A stretch of 64,000 nucleotides of DNA from Toxoplasma gondii ME49 (taxonomy: Eukaryota; Apicomplexa; Conoidasida; Eucoccidiorida; Sarcocystidae): the NCBI RefSeq assembly GCF_000006565.2, contig NC_031470.1, positions 684,954 to 748,953 on the forward strand. The letters are read 5' to 3'. A program made the translations under genes and the position numbers. Of this stretch, positions 34,698-46,376 are shown piece by piece. The notes below the pieces were generated by a model. The model saw only the letters and a program-made list of their open reading frames with translations, ran no database searches and was not told where the DNA came from. Position 1 is the first letter of the stretch; every line of letters starts with the position of its first letter.

Positions 34698-35812
34698 TCA
34701 AGTATATATGTATGTATATATGTATATATATATGAGTCGAGAATGAGAGTTTTCATGTACGGACTGTTTATGCACGTAGGCAGATGATCCCTTAAACAGC
34801 CCACGTTACTTCATCACACTCTGCCTACCTCATTTATCTCTGTAGATAGGCATGCATTTGTTTGTACACTTTTAAACTTGATCCGTCGTCACGTCCCCGT
34901 TGACGTCACTATCGTTGGATTCTTTCTGTTTGAAGAAGACGATCTCCCTTTTTCTTTTCTGTCTTCCAAGTTTTCGGTTGCCTGCTTTCGATTGCCTGCA
35001 TGCAGTGCGTGTGAGTGTTTGCAGTCGATTGCAGCAGAAGAGAAAAAGAAGCAGAAACCTCAAAATTGGAATCCCGAAACGCAAATCAAGAACCGGAATG
35101 AGCCTTGCAATATCGCGTAAGCGGGGAACGTATTGGGTCGATGCTCTGGGATCTCGCATTTCCGCCGAGTTTTTACTTTTGCGACTGACAAACACAGCGC
35201 TTGTCAAGAAGAGGCCGTCGACCTTCCTAGAGCCCCGAGACTGCAGACGCTTCACGGGATATCTGCGTATCTTGCATGCTGTACGTGCAGCGCTGTCTTG
35301 GTCGATCCATTTGCCTGTCTCCTGTATCTATCTTGTTCGCTTTCTTTCTGCTGTTCTTGTCTCCGTGTCTACATGTCAATGCAACTCTTGTCTTTGCATT
35401 CGTCTTCTCTACGCACATCAAGAGTTGTATGCATGCACATGGACGCTGACGTGGATGCGTTGATGTCGATAGTTCTTCCTCCTCGGGACTGCATGTGGAC
35501 AGTTCCGGTGCTTGGTGTTCTTTGCCTTCTGACGTTCTTCGCGGCAGGCACGTTGCGAGGATTGTTCGGCAGCTCGTCGCCCCCGAGATGCCATTCGAAG
35601 CATTCACCGAAGCGTGAGTTCTGAGTCCTAGGACGCACAGCTTCATGAGCGATACACTCACATGTCCAGGTGTCTGCCTGCGTTGCTATCTCATTGATGC
35701 ATGTCGAGGAATCTCTTTTCACAGGTGCTCAAACACCGCTCCATATATATATATATATATATATATATCCTTGTGTATCATCATACAGATCGATAGATAC
35801 ATGCGATGGTAG
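31600..35812 (+). CDS. TATDN1: TatD-family metal-dependent nuclease (TATDN1 type), 10 exons
   Basis: TatD enzymes are metal-dependent TIM-barrel DNases implicated in DNA repair and DNA fragmentation. Exons: 31600-31709, 32015-32136, 32478-32925, 33255-33340, 33729-33845, 34238-34321, 34433-34497, 35025-35116, 35548-35613, 35725-35812. All junctions are GT-AG and phases close to 425 aa (human TATDN1 is about 297). Family blocks in order: [111 protein letters not shown]. The Glu, His and Asp metal ligands of the family fall in the GEIGLD, LFLH, VVHSF and TDAPW blocks. A Ser-rich insertion sits at about 123-152. The last exon is less certain: it aligns with the family C-terminal NT motif (ACSNTAP) but then reads through a TA run. 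Ignoring it, the frame would stop at TGA 35613-35615. Confidence 0.9.
32963..33060. repeat. (TA)n runs in TatD intron 3
   Basis: TA runs at 32963-32993 and 33021-33038 grading into TGTATAT repeats. Further TA runs in this gene's introns lie at 33969-33994, 34080-34101 (intron 5) and 34665-34733 (intron 7). Confidence 0.85.
33475..33530. repeat. 20-bp tandem repeat in TatD intron 4
   Basis: AGCAGAGAGAGCCAGAGACG begins at 33481 and 33501, with a partial third copy at 33521. It lies between exon 4 (ends 33340) and exon 5 (starts 33729). Confidence 0.85.
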
Positions 35813-38800
35813 ATTTGCTGTGAGAGCCATGGAGAAAGGTGTGGGTTAACAACGCTTGCGTGTGGGATAGGGTAGGCCAGAAACGCACCTGATATTTTTC
35901 GAAGTGAGGGTGACTGCGCATTTCACGATTCCCTGAAAAAAGGTGAGAATTCTCTTTGGAGGCCTTGCTCCCGAGAAAGGCTGCCGAGGGCCTCTTCGGG
36001 GAGCCACTGCATTCAGGTGTAATTACATGGCGCGAACTGTTTTCCGGAGTGCTTCTGGCTGTGAATCGCGCGTCTCTGCGTCGGAGTTCAACTCTTCCCG
36101 TTCTCTTCTGGTGACTCCCGAACCTGTCGATGCCAGACTAAATGTGACTCCTATGAGGCTGTTCTTTCAGAGTGTGCGCGAACTCGCTGCGCATGTTCCC
36201 CCTGATGGCCGCGAAATGAAGTTGAGAGGCAAGACTCAAGATGTCCACAACCGTTCACCGGTCGCATTTTCCCCTTTGCTGCGAAGAGGGAACGAAAACG
36301 ACGTGACAAGAACTTCCTGAAGCCAATCCAAAGGGGGTATGTGCACAGACATCCATATTCGCACGTCAGTAGATTCTTGTGGATTCGGTGCTTCGCGAGC
36401 GCCACCACCACGAAAGTAGTTGTGTGATTGTTGAGGCTTTCTTTTCTTTGTTCGCGAATGTCTCGCCACCCACGGTGAACCGCGTCCGAACGTAACGATT
36501 TTTCTTGACAGGCAGACCTGCAACATATCGGCTGACTTGCGGGGACAGGACTGCACCACAGGGCAGTGCCGCTCTTTGCGAAGCAGACTACAAGTAGGAG
36601 CATGGGTGATGTGCAAGAAGGTTGCTGTTTCGTCGATAACGGTTCAGTGGCTGGCATGGAAATCTGAAAGAAGTAATACGATGAAGAGGGTGGAGGAAGT
36701 GCTGGATGATACTGCCAGTTTAGGGTGCTCTTCCGTGTACTCAACTTGTAGACCATTGGTTTGTAAAGACATTCCAGCTGTTATATGCGTTGGAAACTGG
36801 AGACCTCACGCGACTTTGTCAGGGCCTCGCATTCTTCTCGAGGATGCATGAGATGCTTTTCCACCGCAAGCGTCCGCTGTTAAACCCTTCTTAGAAATAT
36901 CCGTTGTTGCACATCCCTGATGGTTCCTTCGCTTACCAAGTGACGGCAGGACCTCAGAGTCTGTTCGCTTGTGGACGACCACTACACGAGGCAAAATTGA
37001 AAGCAAACACACAAGTGGAACCCTAGCCTCTTCTCTTCGTATGTCTACAATGCAATCCCTGTCCGAGAGGACACCACAGAAATTGATGGGCTTTTAGATC
37101 TTTTGACAACAGGATAAGTAACAATAAATATCTAGGGTTAGTGGAGATCCGATGTTGCATCCTTTCGTTAACGTAACGGACTGATACCACCATGAGAGAA
37201 GACCGTAACTCAGACCGGCGGCTATACATTGTACCGCCCGTTCACGACGACGTGCGACGATACGAACACGCATCCAACGTTGAACACATCGATTTGTTCG
37301 TAGAGCGTCACACGCAGGCTAAGACCCTTCGAAACCAGATGTCAACTAGACGTCGGGCATGTCTGACATTGAAAGGGCTTCAGTCATGATGCTAGATTAT
37401 CACTACCCTGTGAACGGCTGTCGAAACACGTGAGCGTGGCTGCAAGAGCGGACGCAACAAACAAGTCGAGAAACTGTGCACTACGTTTTCCTCGCAGTCC
37501 ACCAGGCAGGAAGATCGCCCTGCCCTAGAGTTGGAACTGACAGCAAGCGCTGTTACTTGGAAAGGACAAAATCTCTCATAAAACCAGTGTATCCACCGCC
37601 GTAAAGCTGATGCCGGGTGTTTATGAAGTAAAAAGCTGAGACATCGCGTTCTGGTCGGCGAACTGGGCAGCGTTGTCTTCCTAAGAGTTTTCTGTTTGAC
37701 ACTGATATTTCGAGAAGTGAAAGGCAGTCCTCGTTGCTGTTCGTGTTAGCATCCGGTTTATTGACAGAGCGAGAACGACTTCAACAGCTTGGAGTCTAAA
37801 TAAAGCCGACAGTGTGTCTGTGCGCGGATTAGGCGAGCGAAAACTTGGGGACATCCACAGGATCGGTTTGAACGCCAAGAAAGACTTTTTGTTGCTTCCA
37901 TTTCGCAGTGAAAAGGCTTTGATCTTTTGCAGTCTCATTCTCGATGTCTAAACAGTTTACTGTCTTGCCCAATTCTCCCGACCCAAGGACTCGGCTTGAC
38001 TTTTTGGCTGACACATTTCCCAGAGTTTTCCAGCAATTGCATGCTGCCCTGACAGAAGCCCCCGACCGTCCTGGATACTCTGAGTTTCCACTGCTTTCGT
38101 CATCTACAAATGTCTGGTCGCGTGTCATTCGAGAGTCCAGACGCGGTCGCGCAATGTGCTCGAGCTACATCCATGGTGTGACCGTGTTGGAACAGCAGCT
38201 TTTGCTTCGTTTTTTATTGTCAGTACGGCGACTGCTACAGACAAACAGTGTCGTTTTGTCTTTATGCGTTGTCTACCTCTTGCGTACGAATCGCTGACAT
38301 TGCAGAAACCGATATCCTGAGATATAGCAGGGCACGAAGGATTGAGAACAGTCTGTGTTCCACTGTTTTCGGCTTCAGTTGCTCAGTTCACGGATGGGAA
38401 ACTGCTCGCGTTTTAACCGTTGACAGCCATATATCTACTTTATGTCGAAGCACAATGGAGAATAATCCGCGTGGCATGCATCCTCTGAATTGTGTACCGG
38501 CCGTCAGTCGCGCTTGTCACCGTACATGTGCCCACACGTGAGAACACCGCCACTAAACTGTACAGCTTCGGCCTTCCTGCCGTATCAACTAGTTCGCCTC
38601 GCAGTGGCCTTTTCTTCATGCGTCACATTTGATGGTTTTTTGAAACAGGCATTCGCCGTCTTCTCCTGTTCTAGAAGAGTTTCAAGAGTATAGCACACGC
38701 TTTTCCCGTCGTCTTCGGATTTCCCACGTCAGAGCGACACTCCGTCGTTTTAGTCAAACCGCCGCGACTGTATGGGTTTCCATTCAGCTGTTCTCTTTCT

Positions 38801-38830
38801 CGATTGCAATTTCGAGTACAAAGGAGCAAC
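35813..38830. other. Intergenic region 3' of the TatD gene, no confident gene
   Basis: About 3 kb with few TA runs and short open frames. The longest plus-strand frame from an ATG is 36027-36320, about 97 aa, with no recognised motif. Minus-strand frames near 36151-36756 have no motif either. It presumably contains the TatD 3' UTR and the upstream region of the gene at 38831. Confidence 0.4.
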
Positions 38831-39610
38831 ATGTCTCGGCACGATTCGGACTGTGCTGCGCCACGCAAGACGGCGGAAAAAGAATTAAATCGGGAGAAAG
38901 GGAAACATGTCGCCACTCTTCCTTCCGCGTTCTGCCGGGGGGATGACAACGCTTTCTTCCGGTGCATGTCAGAATCCAGTTCTCACTGCAGAGCAGCTTC
39001 TCCTCCAGAGCCGCACCACGCCACGGATACTAACGACCCGCCTCCTGAATCGCCGATCGCTTTTCCTTCTACCGCGTCCAGACACACATTTCCCCACACG
39101 TCCTCTCAGTCTTGTTTGTCGTGTCCGTCCACCTCTGTGTCGTCGTCCCGCTCTCTATTCTCTAAAGCCGCATTGTCAGTAGACCGTTTTTCTCCCGTCT
39201 GTTCCGTCTTGGAGCATCCGCCCCCCCCTATCCACAGCGATGCAGGCAGCATGTTCAAGCCTCTGGTTCCCGGAGATTTGGTGTTTCTCCCTTCCTACTC
39301 GTCGTTTGGAAGCGCCTCTCCAAAAACAGCACATACACCGGGGGGATTCGTGCACCCTCGACCAGTCTTGCACTTTCCACCGTCGCCGTCTGACAGAACA
39401 GACTTCGTGTATTCGTCCACAACTGCTCCCACGGCGGGGTACCGCGAAAGCATGTCTCCTTTCGTGAGAAAAACGAGTGGAGAGAAACACGCTTCTCCGG
39501 CACACCCTTTGTCGCCGTCCGCTATCGGGCGGCTCATCAGCATTCGGGCGGGACCGCTGAATTTACCGGAAGCTGAGAAGGAAAAGCCGAGAGGAAAAGG
39601 CGGCGTCTGA
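38831..39610 (+). CDS. Hypothetical Ser/Pro-rich protein, single exon, 259 aa
   Basis: Function unknown. The frame runs 260 codons from the first ATG (MSRHDSDCAAPRKTAEKE) to TGA, with no introns required and no TA repeats inside. It is rich in Ser, Pro and Thr, with low-complexity stretches such as EHPPPPIHSD and SSTSVSS-like runs. The C-terminus is basic (EKEKPRGKGGV). No signal peptide or transmembrane segment is evident. The central region (LVPGDLVFLPSYSSFGS) is the least repetitive part. Length and amino-acid content are typical of lineage-specific hypothetical proteins in this group, but a non-coding origin cannot be excluded, and additional exons could exist. Confidence 0.45.
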   Translation: MSRHDSDCAAPRKTAEKELNREKGKHVATLPSAFCRGDDNAFFRCMSESSSHCRAASPPEPHHATDTNDPPPESPIAFPSTASRHTFPHTSSQSCLSCPSTSVSSSRSLFSKAALSVDRFSPVCSVLEHPPPPIHSDAGSMFKPLVPGDLVFLPSYSSFGSASPKTAHTPGGFVHPRPVLHFPPSPSDRTDFVYSSTTAPTAGYRESMSPFVRKTSGEKHASPAHPLSPSAIGRLISIRAGPLNLPEAEKEKPRGKGGV

Positions 39611-42600
39611 GGGTTTCTGGAATCGACTGCTTGCGTTCTGTGTGTTCAACGCAAAGGCATCCCAGAAGCGGCCTGCAAACAGACAAAGTGATGAAGGTTG
39701 CTGTCACAAAGGCAAAGTGGTGATCGTTCTCGCGTCACAAACTGCGTGCGCCTCTCGAGTTCCTGTTGAGACGTGTTAGTGGTGTATGACAGCACAATGA
39801 AAAGAAAAAGAGCCGTGAACATCAACACAGGCATCCATGAAGTATCCGTAGCGGTCACGGGTAAGAATGCAAAACCGTAAAATCCGCCGTTGTGTCACAG
39901 GGCAAACCTCGACGACAATTTCCTTCTCCGAGGTGCTTGTTTCCTGAGTCGCTTCAACGACAAACAAAGCGATGATAGGGATCCACAATTTGTGTGTACC
40001 CCTCGCATTCCAAATAATCCTTTGGGTCAAGTCCGCCTTCCTCAGGGACGAACTGTGCTCCAAGGAGGTGTCTACGTAACTCATGAATCAAGACGCTAGG
40101 TTATAACCATCATATGTAGAACCAACTGAGAAATGAGACAAACATCGAAAGTTTGAACGAGCACACAATTCTGGCCTGCCACTCTGTTCGTGTGCGTTTC
40201 GGAAGTCTTTCTTCACAACACGTTTCGTTCTGTTGCGTTATAAAAGGAAAACAGGCTGAGATTCAACATGTGACTCTACGAGCCGAAGCCCCCTAGATTT
40301 CCGGATGTGCGCATCCCGTTTGCAAGACGAGGACGCCTGCTTTCACGTGAAATAATCTCCTAGGGCCTGTCGAGCTACTCGTAGAGTCGAGCCTGTAGGA
40401 GGGTCGAAACCGACGCCTTTCTCCTGTTAAATCTCTTCGTATGTATATGCGTGCACTCGTGTGTATGCATAGGTACATACAGACAGAACTCGGTACCACT
40501 GTGCCCACACTTACCGACAAATTCGACTCGCTTCCGGTTTCTTGTTTGCGCCATTCTGTCGCTATTTCCCTACTGTTTCACTTGCTAGCCACGAAAAGAT
40601 GCACGTGGAATCTCGGTTCAGCAAATGTATGCGTCCCCTCTCTTTTGCAGCCTTCCTGATTTCTGAGTCTCCTCAGTCCAGTTAAGGGAGCGCGACTGAC
40701 AAGCGCGGAGTCGACGCTGGACGTGGAAGGTTTTTGTGTTCGTCCACCACACACTGAAGTCTCGCTATTACATCAATCCGCACGCGATTCGTCGTCTAAA
40801 TTCGAGAGAAGAAAGCCATCAGAACTTTCCTCTAGGACATAACGTATGTGCGTCATCAACAGCGATTTAGTGTTCCCAGTCTGGACTCTGGGAAACAGAA
40901 AGCGCAGCATTGACAGATATCCCCCCTTCCCCCAGTGTGCCTGCAAAGCCGTGCGGAAAGAGGGGTGGCGACGTTCCTGAAGCGAAAGAGAGAACGTCCT
41001 AGAGAACTCAGTTCACTGAACGCGGTCAGGTTCTCCGCAACCGTGTGAGGCTTTTCTCCGTCCTGAAAAACATGTTTCTTTTAATGTCTCAATCGCGTTT
41101 CCTGGAGCACGGCAGAAACACGAAAGAGCTGTTGCAGTCACTTCCCCTGGGGAAGGTGTAACAGCCTCACAAATCTGGGGCGTCGGTTGGCTTCCGACGA
41201 AAGCGATCGCGACAGCGGAAAACGCATAGTATATGAAGGCGAAAGAAAGAGCGGGAAAAGGAGAGACAATTCAAACCAAGAGTGAAAAAACGAAAATTCG
41301 CAGTTACCCAGCGGTATCAAAAATCCGCGGTTCTTTCAAAAGGCAAAGCTCGACACCGTCTCATCTGCAACAGCGTCACTCCATTCGGAATCAACAGAAA
41401 AAGCACCTGGAAAGGTTCCCGTTTTACACCTTTTTCACATTGCTGTACTGTACTGGTTCGGTATGCCGTTGGCTAGCCCTCCCTCATCTCTTGCCGCCTC
41501 TCCACCGAATTATTTTCGAAGAAATCAAGCTTCGCCTTTCGCTAGCGAAACTCCCACAGTCGCCCTTCAAAACGATGCCTACATACACGCGCCTATTCCA
41601 CTTATGATACATCTACACCCATATATATATATATATATATGAACAGATATGCACACCTAAAAGCGTGTACACGCATGTGTATATAAACAAATGTAAATGC
41701 ATGTATATATGTATGCACTTGACTTTTGAAGGGAGAGACACATGTACTATCTTCGTCCGTATCCATGGGAAGGAGAAAGCGAAGATGACGGTTTTTGCGC
41801 AGGGCCGTGGGAGGCTGCAGGGCCCCGAAGGCCTGGCGGAGGAGCCTCGAGAGGGTCGGGGAGTTGCTGACCGAAAAATTTGATTTTGACGAAGGAGCTG
41901 CAACAGTCTGCCTCGTGGAACAGAAGCTCGCCTGATAAACGCCGGAACCAAGCAGAAAATGAGCGGTTTTTTGCCTCAAAGCGGTCGGCTTCCGCAACGT
42001 GAGTCAGAAGGGATAGGGCCGGTTACACAAAGTCAAATCTCTGGAGCAACCAATCGGATGCTGCCTGTGTCACGACAGCAGCTTAGGCAACGCATGCGCA
42101 GAGAATCCGAGCATCGGCTGGAGACCACAACTGAACCGACAAACAAAGACACGACCTCCGAAACCAAACGTCGCAGACAATTCGCGCCCTCCCATTCCTC
42201 AGGTAGACCCCCACACAGGCCTATGCCAATGCACGCAGATAAAACATCTGTAAACATATGCATTTGTACATCTGTTTGGGCGGACATGTATGCATGATCA
42301 AACAGAGAGCCAGCTTAGACCATATATATATATATATATATATGCGTGCATGTATATACATGCATATATACGTATATGTGCATATATGCATATGTTATAC
42401 AAAAGAGGTCTTCTGCCTGCATTTATAAATGGTTCTAGCAACCCTGCAGGTATTGACACCGCGCTGAAGGTTGCGTTTTTTATCCGCATATGTTAATGAC
42501 AGACGCAAAATGCCTATCATCTTCAGTTGGAGGAGACGTGAAGCGAAAGCAGGCGAGCAGACGCGCGTGCGTAGACCCGCCTTCATGCCCACAAGTCTGT

Positions 42601-42732
42601 CGAACAAAGATCTCCCGAAAAACGGAAATCTTTCGCTGCTGTCAACGGCCAACCGTGGAGGGACAGAGACAAGAGAAGCCTCCTTGGTTTTTATCATCAT
42701 TTGCACCTGCTTCTTCCTCTCGGAAAACTCAC
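39611..42732. other. Region downstream of RPA2 (minus) and of the 38831 gene (plus); RPA2 3' exons expected here but not found
   Basis: The remaining RPA2 exons (rest of the OB fold and the winged helix) should lie between about 42732 and 41000, but I could not identify them in any minus-strand frame. TA runs lie at 41621-41640 and 42321-42345. A plus-strand frame at 41959-42297 (112 aa) and a minus-strand frame at 41602-41997 are open without recognisable motifs. 39611-41000 shows nothing that I can name. Confidence 0.4.
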
Positions 42733-44397
42733 CTGCGGACGTGACTGGCCTCACTGCATGCACTCGCAGCATCGGTACGGCTTGACCCAAGGTCGACATC
42801 TGTCCATACACCCGAACGTAGTTGTTCACGCGGATGGTCGACTGCGGAGTGTACGCAAAAGAAAGGAAAGAGGACAAAGCAACAGAATGAACACCGAAGC
42901 CATAGGCACACTTGCATCGCCAGACGCTCTCGACTTGTTTCGTTCTTCCTCTTCCTTGTGTTTTTTTCTCGGAACACCGGCCGGGGGCGTCGCTGCCCTT
43001 TCGCCAGTTTCCCTCGGCGCTTTCTACTTTCGCAGGCTCCTTCGCTTCTTGCTTTGTCAGGTCTCCCGCTTCCGCATGTGCTTCATATCTCCTCCTTCAA
43101 ACGGCGTAAATATATATGAGAGAAAAAAAGAGTTTCTGCGCCCACGACTGATTTCGCGTCCAACACACCCTGGCGCTGGGCGACGACTTGGTTTTTCAGC
43201 TCCCAGCTAACGAGCTCGACGTTGACAGGAACGCCTGCGCCAGCGCCAGCGCCTGCGCGTCTCGGACACCGGCGCGTTCTTTCTTCGAAGCGCGAACGAG
43301 GAAGAACCGTTTACCTCCACGCGCTTTTGCTTGTAGGGCGTAATATCGTCGCCGAGCAGCCACTCGCAGTCAACGACGCCGGTGCCGTCCTCGAGCTCGA
43401 AGCAGGCGCGACCTGCAGCGTAGTCGACGGAACCGTCGGCGAGGTGTCCAGACACCCGCGAGACTCGGCCGATGATCCGCAGCAGGTGCAGCGGCGGCGC
43501 AGGCGGCGGCGCGAGGGAAATCGCCGAGTCGTCTGGCTTCTCTGCGAACGCATTCATCACCGCGCCTGCGACAAAACAAGAAGAAACGCAGCACGAACGC
43601 GAGGTCGGAGAGGAGCGCGACGAAAGAAGAAGGACGGTGAGGGGAAGCAGCGCCACGAGAGGCGAGGAGAGGAGGGAAACAGAGAAGAGAGGAGAAAGAG
43701 GCAACGAGGGAGAGGAAGATGAAAGAGAAGAACGAGGGGACGGCGAGGAGAGACATACAGAGGAGAGACATACAGAGGAGAGACATACAGAGGACAGACA
43801 TACAGAGGACAGACACACAGAGGACGACGCGAAGAGAGGCGGCCGGAGGAATGCGGCAGGGAGGGAACGAGCTTGGAAGCGACGGCGCAGAGCGAAACAA
43901 AGAAAACACACGATCAGTGTAGAAAGGAAAAAGAAAAAAGGCGGTTCCAACTGAAAGGAAACTCACCGATTTTGACGGGCATGAATGTATTCTGTTGGTG
44001 GCCGGACATCGCACCAACCTGCGTAGCTCCCGCCCCTGCATGCATCAAGAATCCGCCGCCATCGAAGTCACCTGAAAAAAACGCAGGGAGACAGAAAAAC
44101 GGTTTCTTCACAAGAAACAACAAGCTCTCTCTCAAAGGGATGAGGATCTGTGTGGCAAGAGACGAGAGGCGACACCGGAAGCCGAGCGATAACGTCGTTT
44201 CTCTCCTTCCCTCCATTCCTCCTCCACTGAACGTCCTTTGCCCATCCTGCCAAGGTAAACACTCCATCTTTATTCTCAAATATACACGCACGCCAACATG
44301 CATGTCTACATACACGTATACACACGCATATATATATATATATATATACTTAAATATATATATATATACTTAAATATATATATATATGCGTATACTG

Positions 44398-44436
<39 letters not shown>

Positions 44437-45029
44437 CACACAGAGTCGTGGGTTTCATGTTTTTAGGGTGAGGGAAGACGAAGCGTGAAAGGACTTGATT
44501 CCCCGTCCGTCTGCCTCGTCTGCAGTTCCACGCGGAAGTGGACTGGATTCGAGGAAGCTCCGTTGCATGCGTAGCATATCCATTGCACAGACTGCAGATG
44601 CGTTTGTGTTGCCGGCAGGATGTGTGCCCCCGAACGAAGGTTCCCCAACATCGTCGAATGCACAGAGGATAACAAACAGCTCGGACGACAAGAGAAAACT
44701 CGCATGCGAATGGAGCGCATGGAGAGAAGCGTCGATGACGATGCCTGTGGAGTGTCCATGCGGCAAATAAATGTGCATGCGTCAAGGCCTTCTCGAGAGC
44801 AAGTCGCTCAGGAAGTCCGTCGAAAGACGCTCCCCCATTTACCTGCTCCAAACATCGCTCCGGTCGGATCTGCACTGGCGAGGAAGCCGCCATCGCCTTG
44901 TGGAAATCCTCCCCCGAACGCATCCAAGCCAGGTGCTCCTCCAAACGGCGCCTGGTCGGCAAAATCTCCTCCCAGGCCTCCGCCGAACTGGCGCGCGCCC
45001 TCCGGACCGGGATCATGGCCGAAATCCAT
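42733..45029 (-). CDS. RPA2: Replication protein A 32 kDa subunit (RPA2), 4 exons resolved, 3' end missing
   Basis: RPA2 is the middle subunit of the heterotrimeric single-strand DNA binding complex of replication and repair. In transcript order: 45029-44843, 44071-43967, 43565-43315, 42841-42733; GT-AG borders keep phase for 217 codons and the last donor leaves one base. Exon 1 is a Gly/Phe/Asp-rich N-terminus (MDFGHDPGPEGARQFGG), the usual place of the phosphorylated tail in this family. Then come FMPVKIGAVMNAF and the OB-fold blocks HLLRIIGRVSRVSG, FELEDGTGVVDCEWL and YVRVYGQMSTLGQ with LRVHAVRPVTSAG. The start is the only in-frame ATG after an upstream TGA. The C-terminal helix that pairs with RPA1 and RPA3, and any winged helix, were not located. 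Divergent from DDX52. Confidence 0.88.
43748..43826. repeat. 15-bp tandem repeat, 5 copies, in RPA2 intron 2
   Basis: GACATACAG recurs at 43752, 43767, 43782, 43797 and 43812 inside a 15-bp unit, with one A/C variant toward the right. The period of 15 gives an Arg-His-Thr-Glu-type frame on the plus strand that is not a gene; the array is in the intron between exons 2 and 3. Confidence 0.9.
44323..44433. repeat. (TA)n cluster in RPA2 intron 1
   Basis: Three TA runs joined by ACTTAAATA and GCGTATACTGG linkers, inside intron 44842-44072. Confidence 0.88.
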
Positions 45030-46376
45030 CGGGACCGGGTGGAAACGCTGAGGAATGCCGGGGAAAGAAGTCAAACGGCGTCACTGGGGTGTCGACACCC
45101 ACACCCGCGGAGGCCGCGGATCGGTCGCTCGGCGCCGGCTACGAGAGACCCGCGAGGAAAGGTTCCTGCGCGACTGGGCAAGGAAGAGTTCCGTTCCGGG
45201 GTTTGCGGCACCGCGGCAACTTCAAGATCGGCGGCGCCGGGACGAAGAAGACTCCGTGACAGCCGAAAAAAAAGCTTCTGTTTTCCGTCTGCTGCAAGAC
45301 ACTCGCGAGGCAGACCGGTGTGGAGTCGCGAGGAGGGCGGAAACGCAGCGGCTGCCGCGGAAGGGAGCGAGGAGAAATGGAGGTGGAAGCGGAGACAAGA
45401 CGAAAAGGAAAAAGAAATCTGCGGAATCTCGAGAGTCCTCAATGTGAAAAACCTGGGGAAGCAGCCACCTGCCAAAAGTCTGGGAGACAGTGTGCGCTGG
45501 AAACTCGGCAGAGAAAAGAGCGGCAAAGAAACACGAAGGGACCGAATTCGCGCGAAATGTCAGAGTTCCCTGAAACGATGTCCACCTGAAACTCGCGCGG
45601 AAATGGCGAACGTCCAGGCGCGAAAGTGTCTTGTTTTTTCGCACTCCTTCGCCAGACAACCTGGTTACGGTCTTGCGTGCAGCCTTTCTCCCTCTCTGCA
45701 TGCATTTTTATTCACTCAACGCGAAGATAGCGCCGCGGAGCAGCTTCGCTGTCGCTTCACCGTCTCGCCTCAAAATCGATTCTCCATCCCCTTTTTCGGC
45801 TTTGCTTTAGACTGCGAAAGAGGTTTTCTGTCGCTTCGTACTTGCGTTCTTCAGTGGACTCACTTCTTCGCTCCTCTTCTTTTCGTATTGTTCCTCCCAG
45901 CCTCGACTCCTTTCTCCAACGGTCGTGGATCTCTGGCGCGAAGCTGCGCAGACCCACTGAGCAATCGAGCGCGAGAAGAGTCTGTTTCTCTTTTAGCCTC
46001 GGCTCGCTTTCCACAAGCCTCCAGGGCAGTCCGAACCGAGCCAGGCGCCAACGTCCCCGCCCCCGCGTCGCCGGACTCCCAGGACCCCACACAAGTCGAT
46101 GGAAACAGCGAAAGTTTTTTCCTCTTTTCTCGGCCTGTAGCCTTTTCGGTTCACCACCAAAGTTCCGCAACCGTCTCGACACCCGAACGGCGACGGAACC
46201 CCCGTTCAACGAGTCATCGGAAGGCCTTCGTTTTTTTTAGGCCTCTGTCCTCTCCGGCTTGTCCACCTTTCTCTTTTCCAAGTGTCTCCAAAAGTTGTCC
46301 TTCTTCCGCTCTTCCGGTGTCGGTCCCTCTCCCCCGCTCCCTTTCCCCTCACTTTCTCGCGCAGGCGACTGTCCAG
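45030..46376. promoter_or_regulatory. Shared upstream region of divergent RPA2 and DDX52 genes
   Basis: About 1.35 kb between opposed start codons. TGCATGCA lies at 45698-45705. Pyrimidine-rich sequence precedes the DDX52 start (46310-46365) and ends in CAG near 46363, so a 5' UTR intron is possible. The DDX52 frame is open upstream of its ATG back to about 44898; that extension is considered an artefact of base composition. Confidence 0.5.
45698..45705. promoter_or_regulatory. TGCATGCA word
   Basis: A palindromic 8-mer of the type enriched in coccidian promoters, 669 bases from the RPA2 start and 672 from the DDX52 start, so almost exactly midway. Binding is inference. Confidence 0.35.

Noticed and set aside
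36800..41000. tRNA or snRNA genes
   Set aside because: Scanned by eye for T-loop-like GGTTCRAATCC words and paired stems; none was convincing.
43472..43954. Arg-His-Thr-Glu repeat protein on the plus strand
   Set aside because: Lies in RPA2 intron 2 and is a translation of the 15-bp tandem array.
44898..46376. N-terminal extension of DDX52 in the same open frame
   Set aside because: The ATG at 46377 begins the family-like N-terminus; the upstream part overlaps RPA2 exon 1 on the other strand and is probably promoter.
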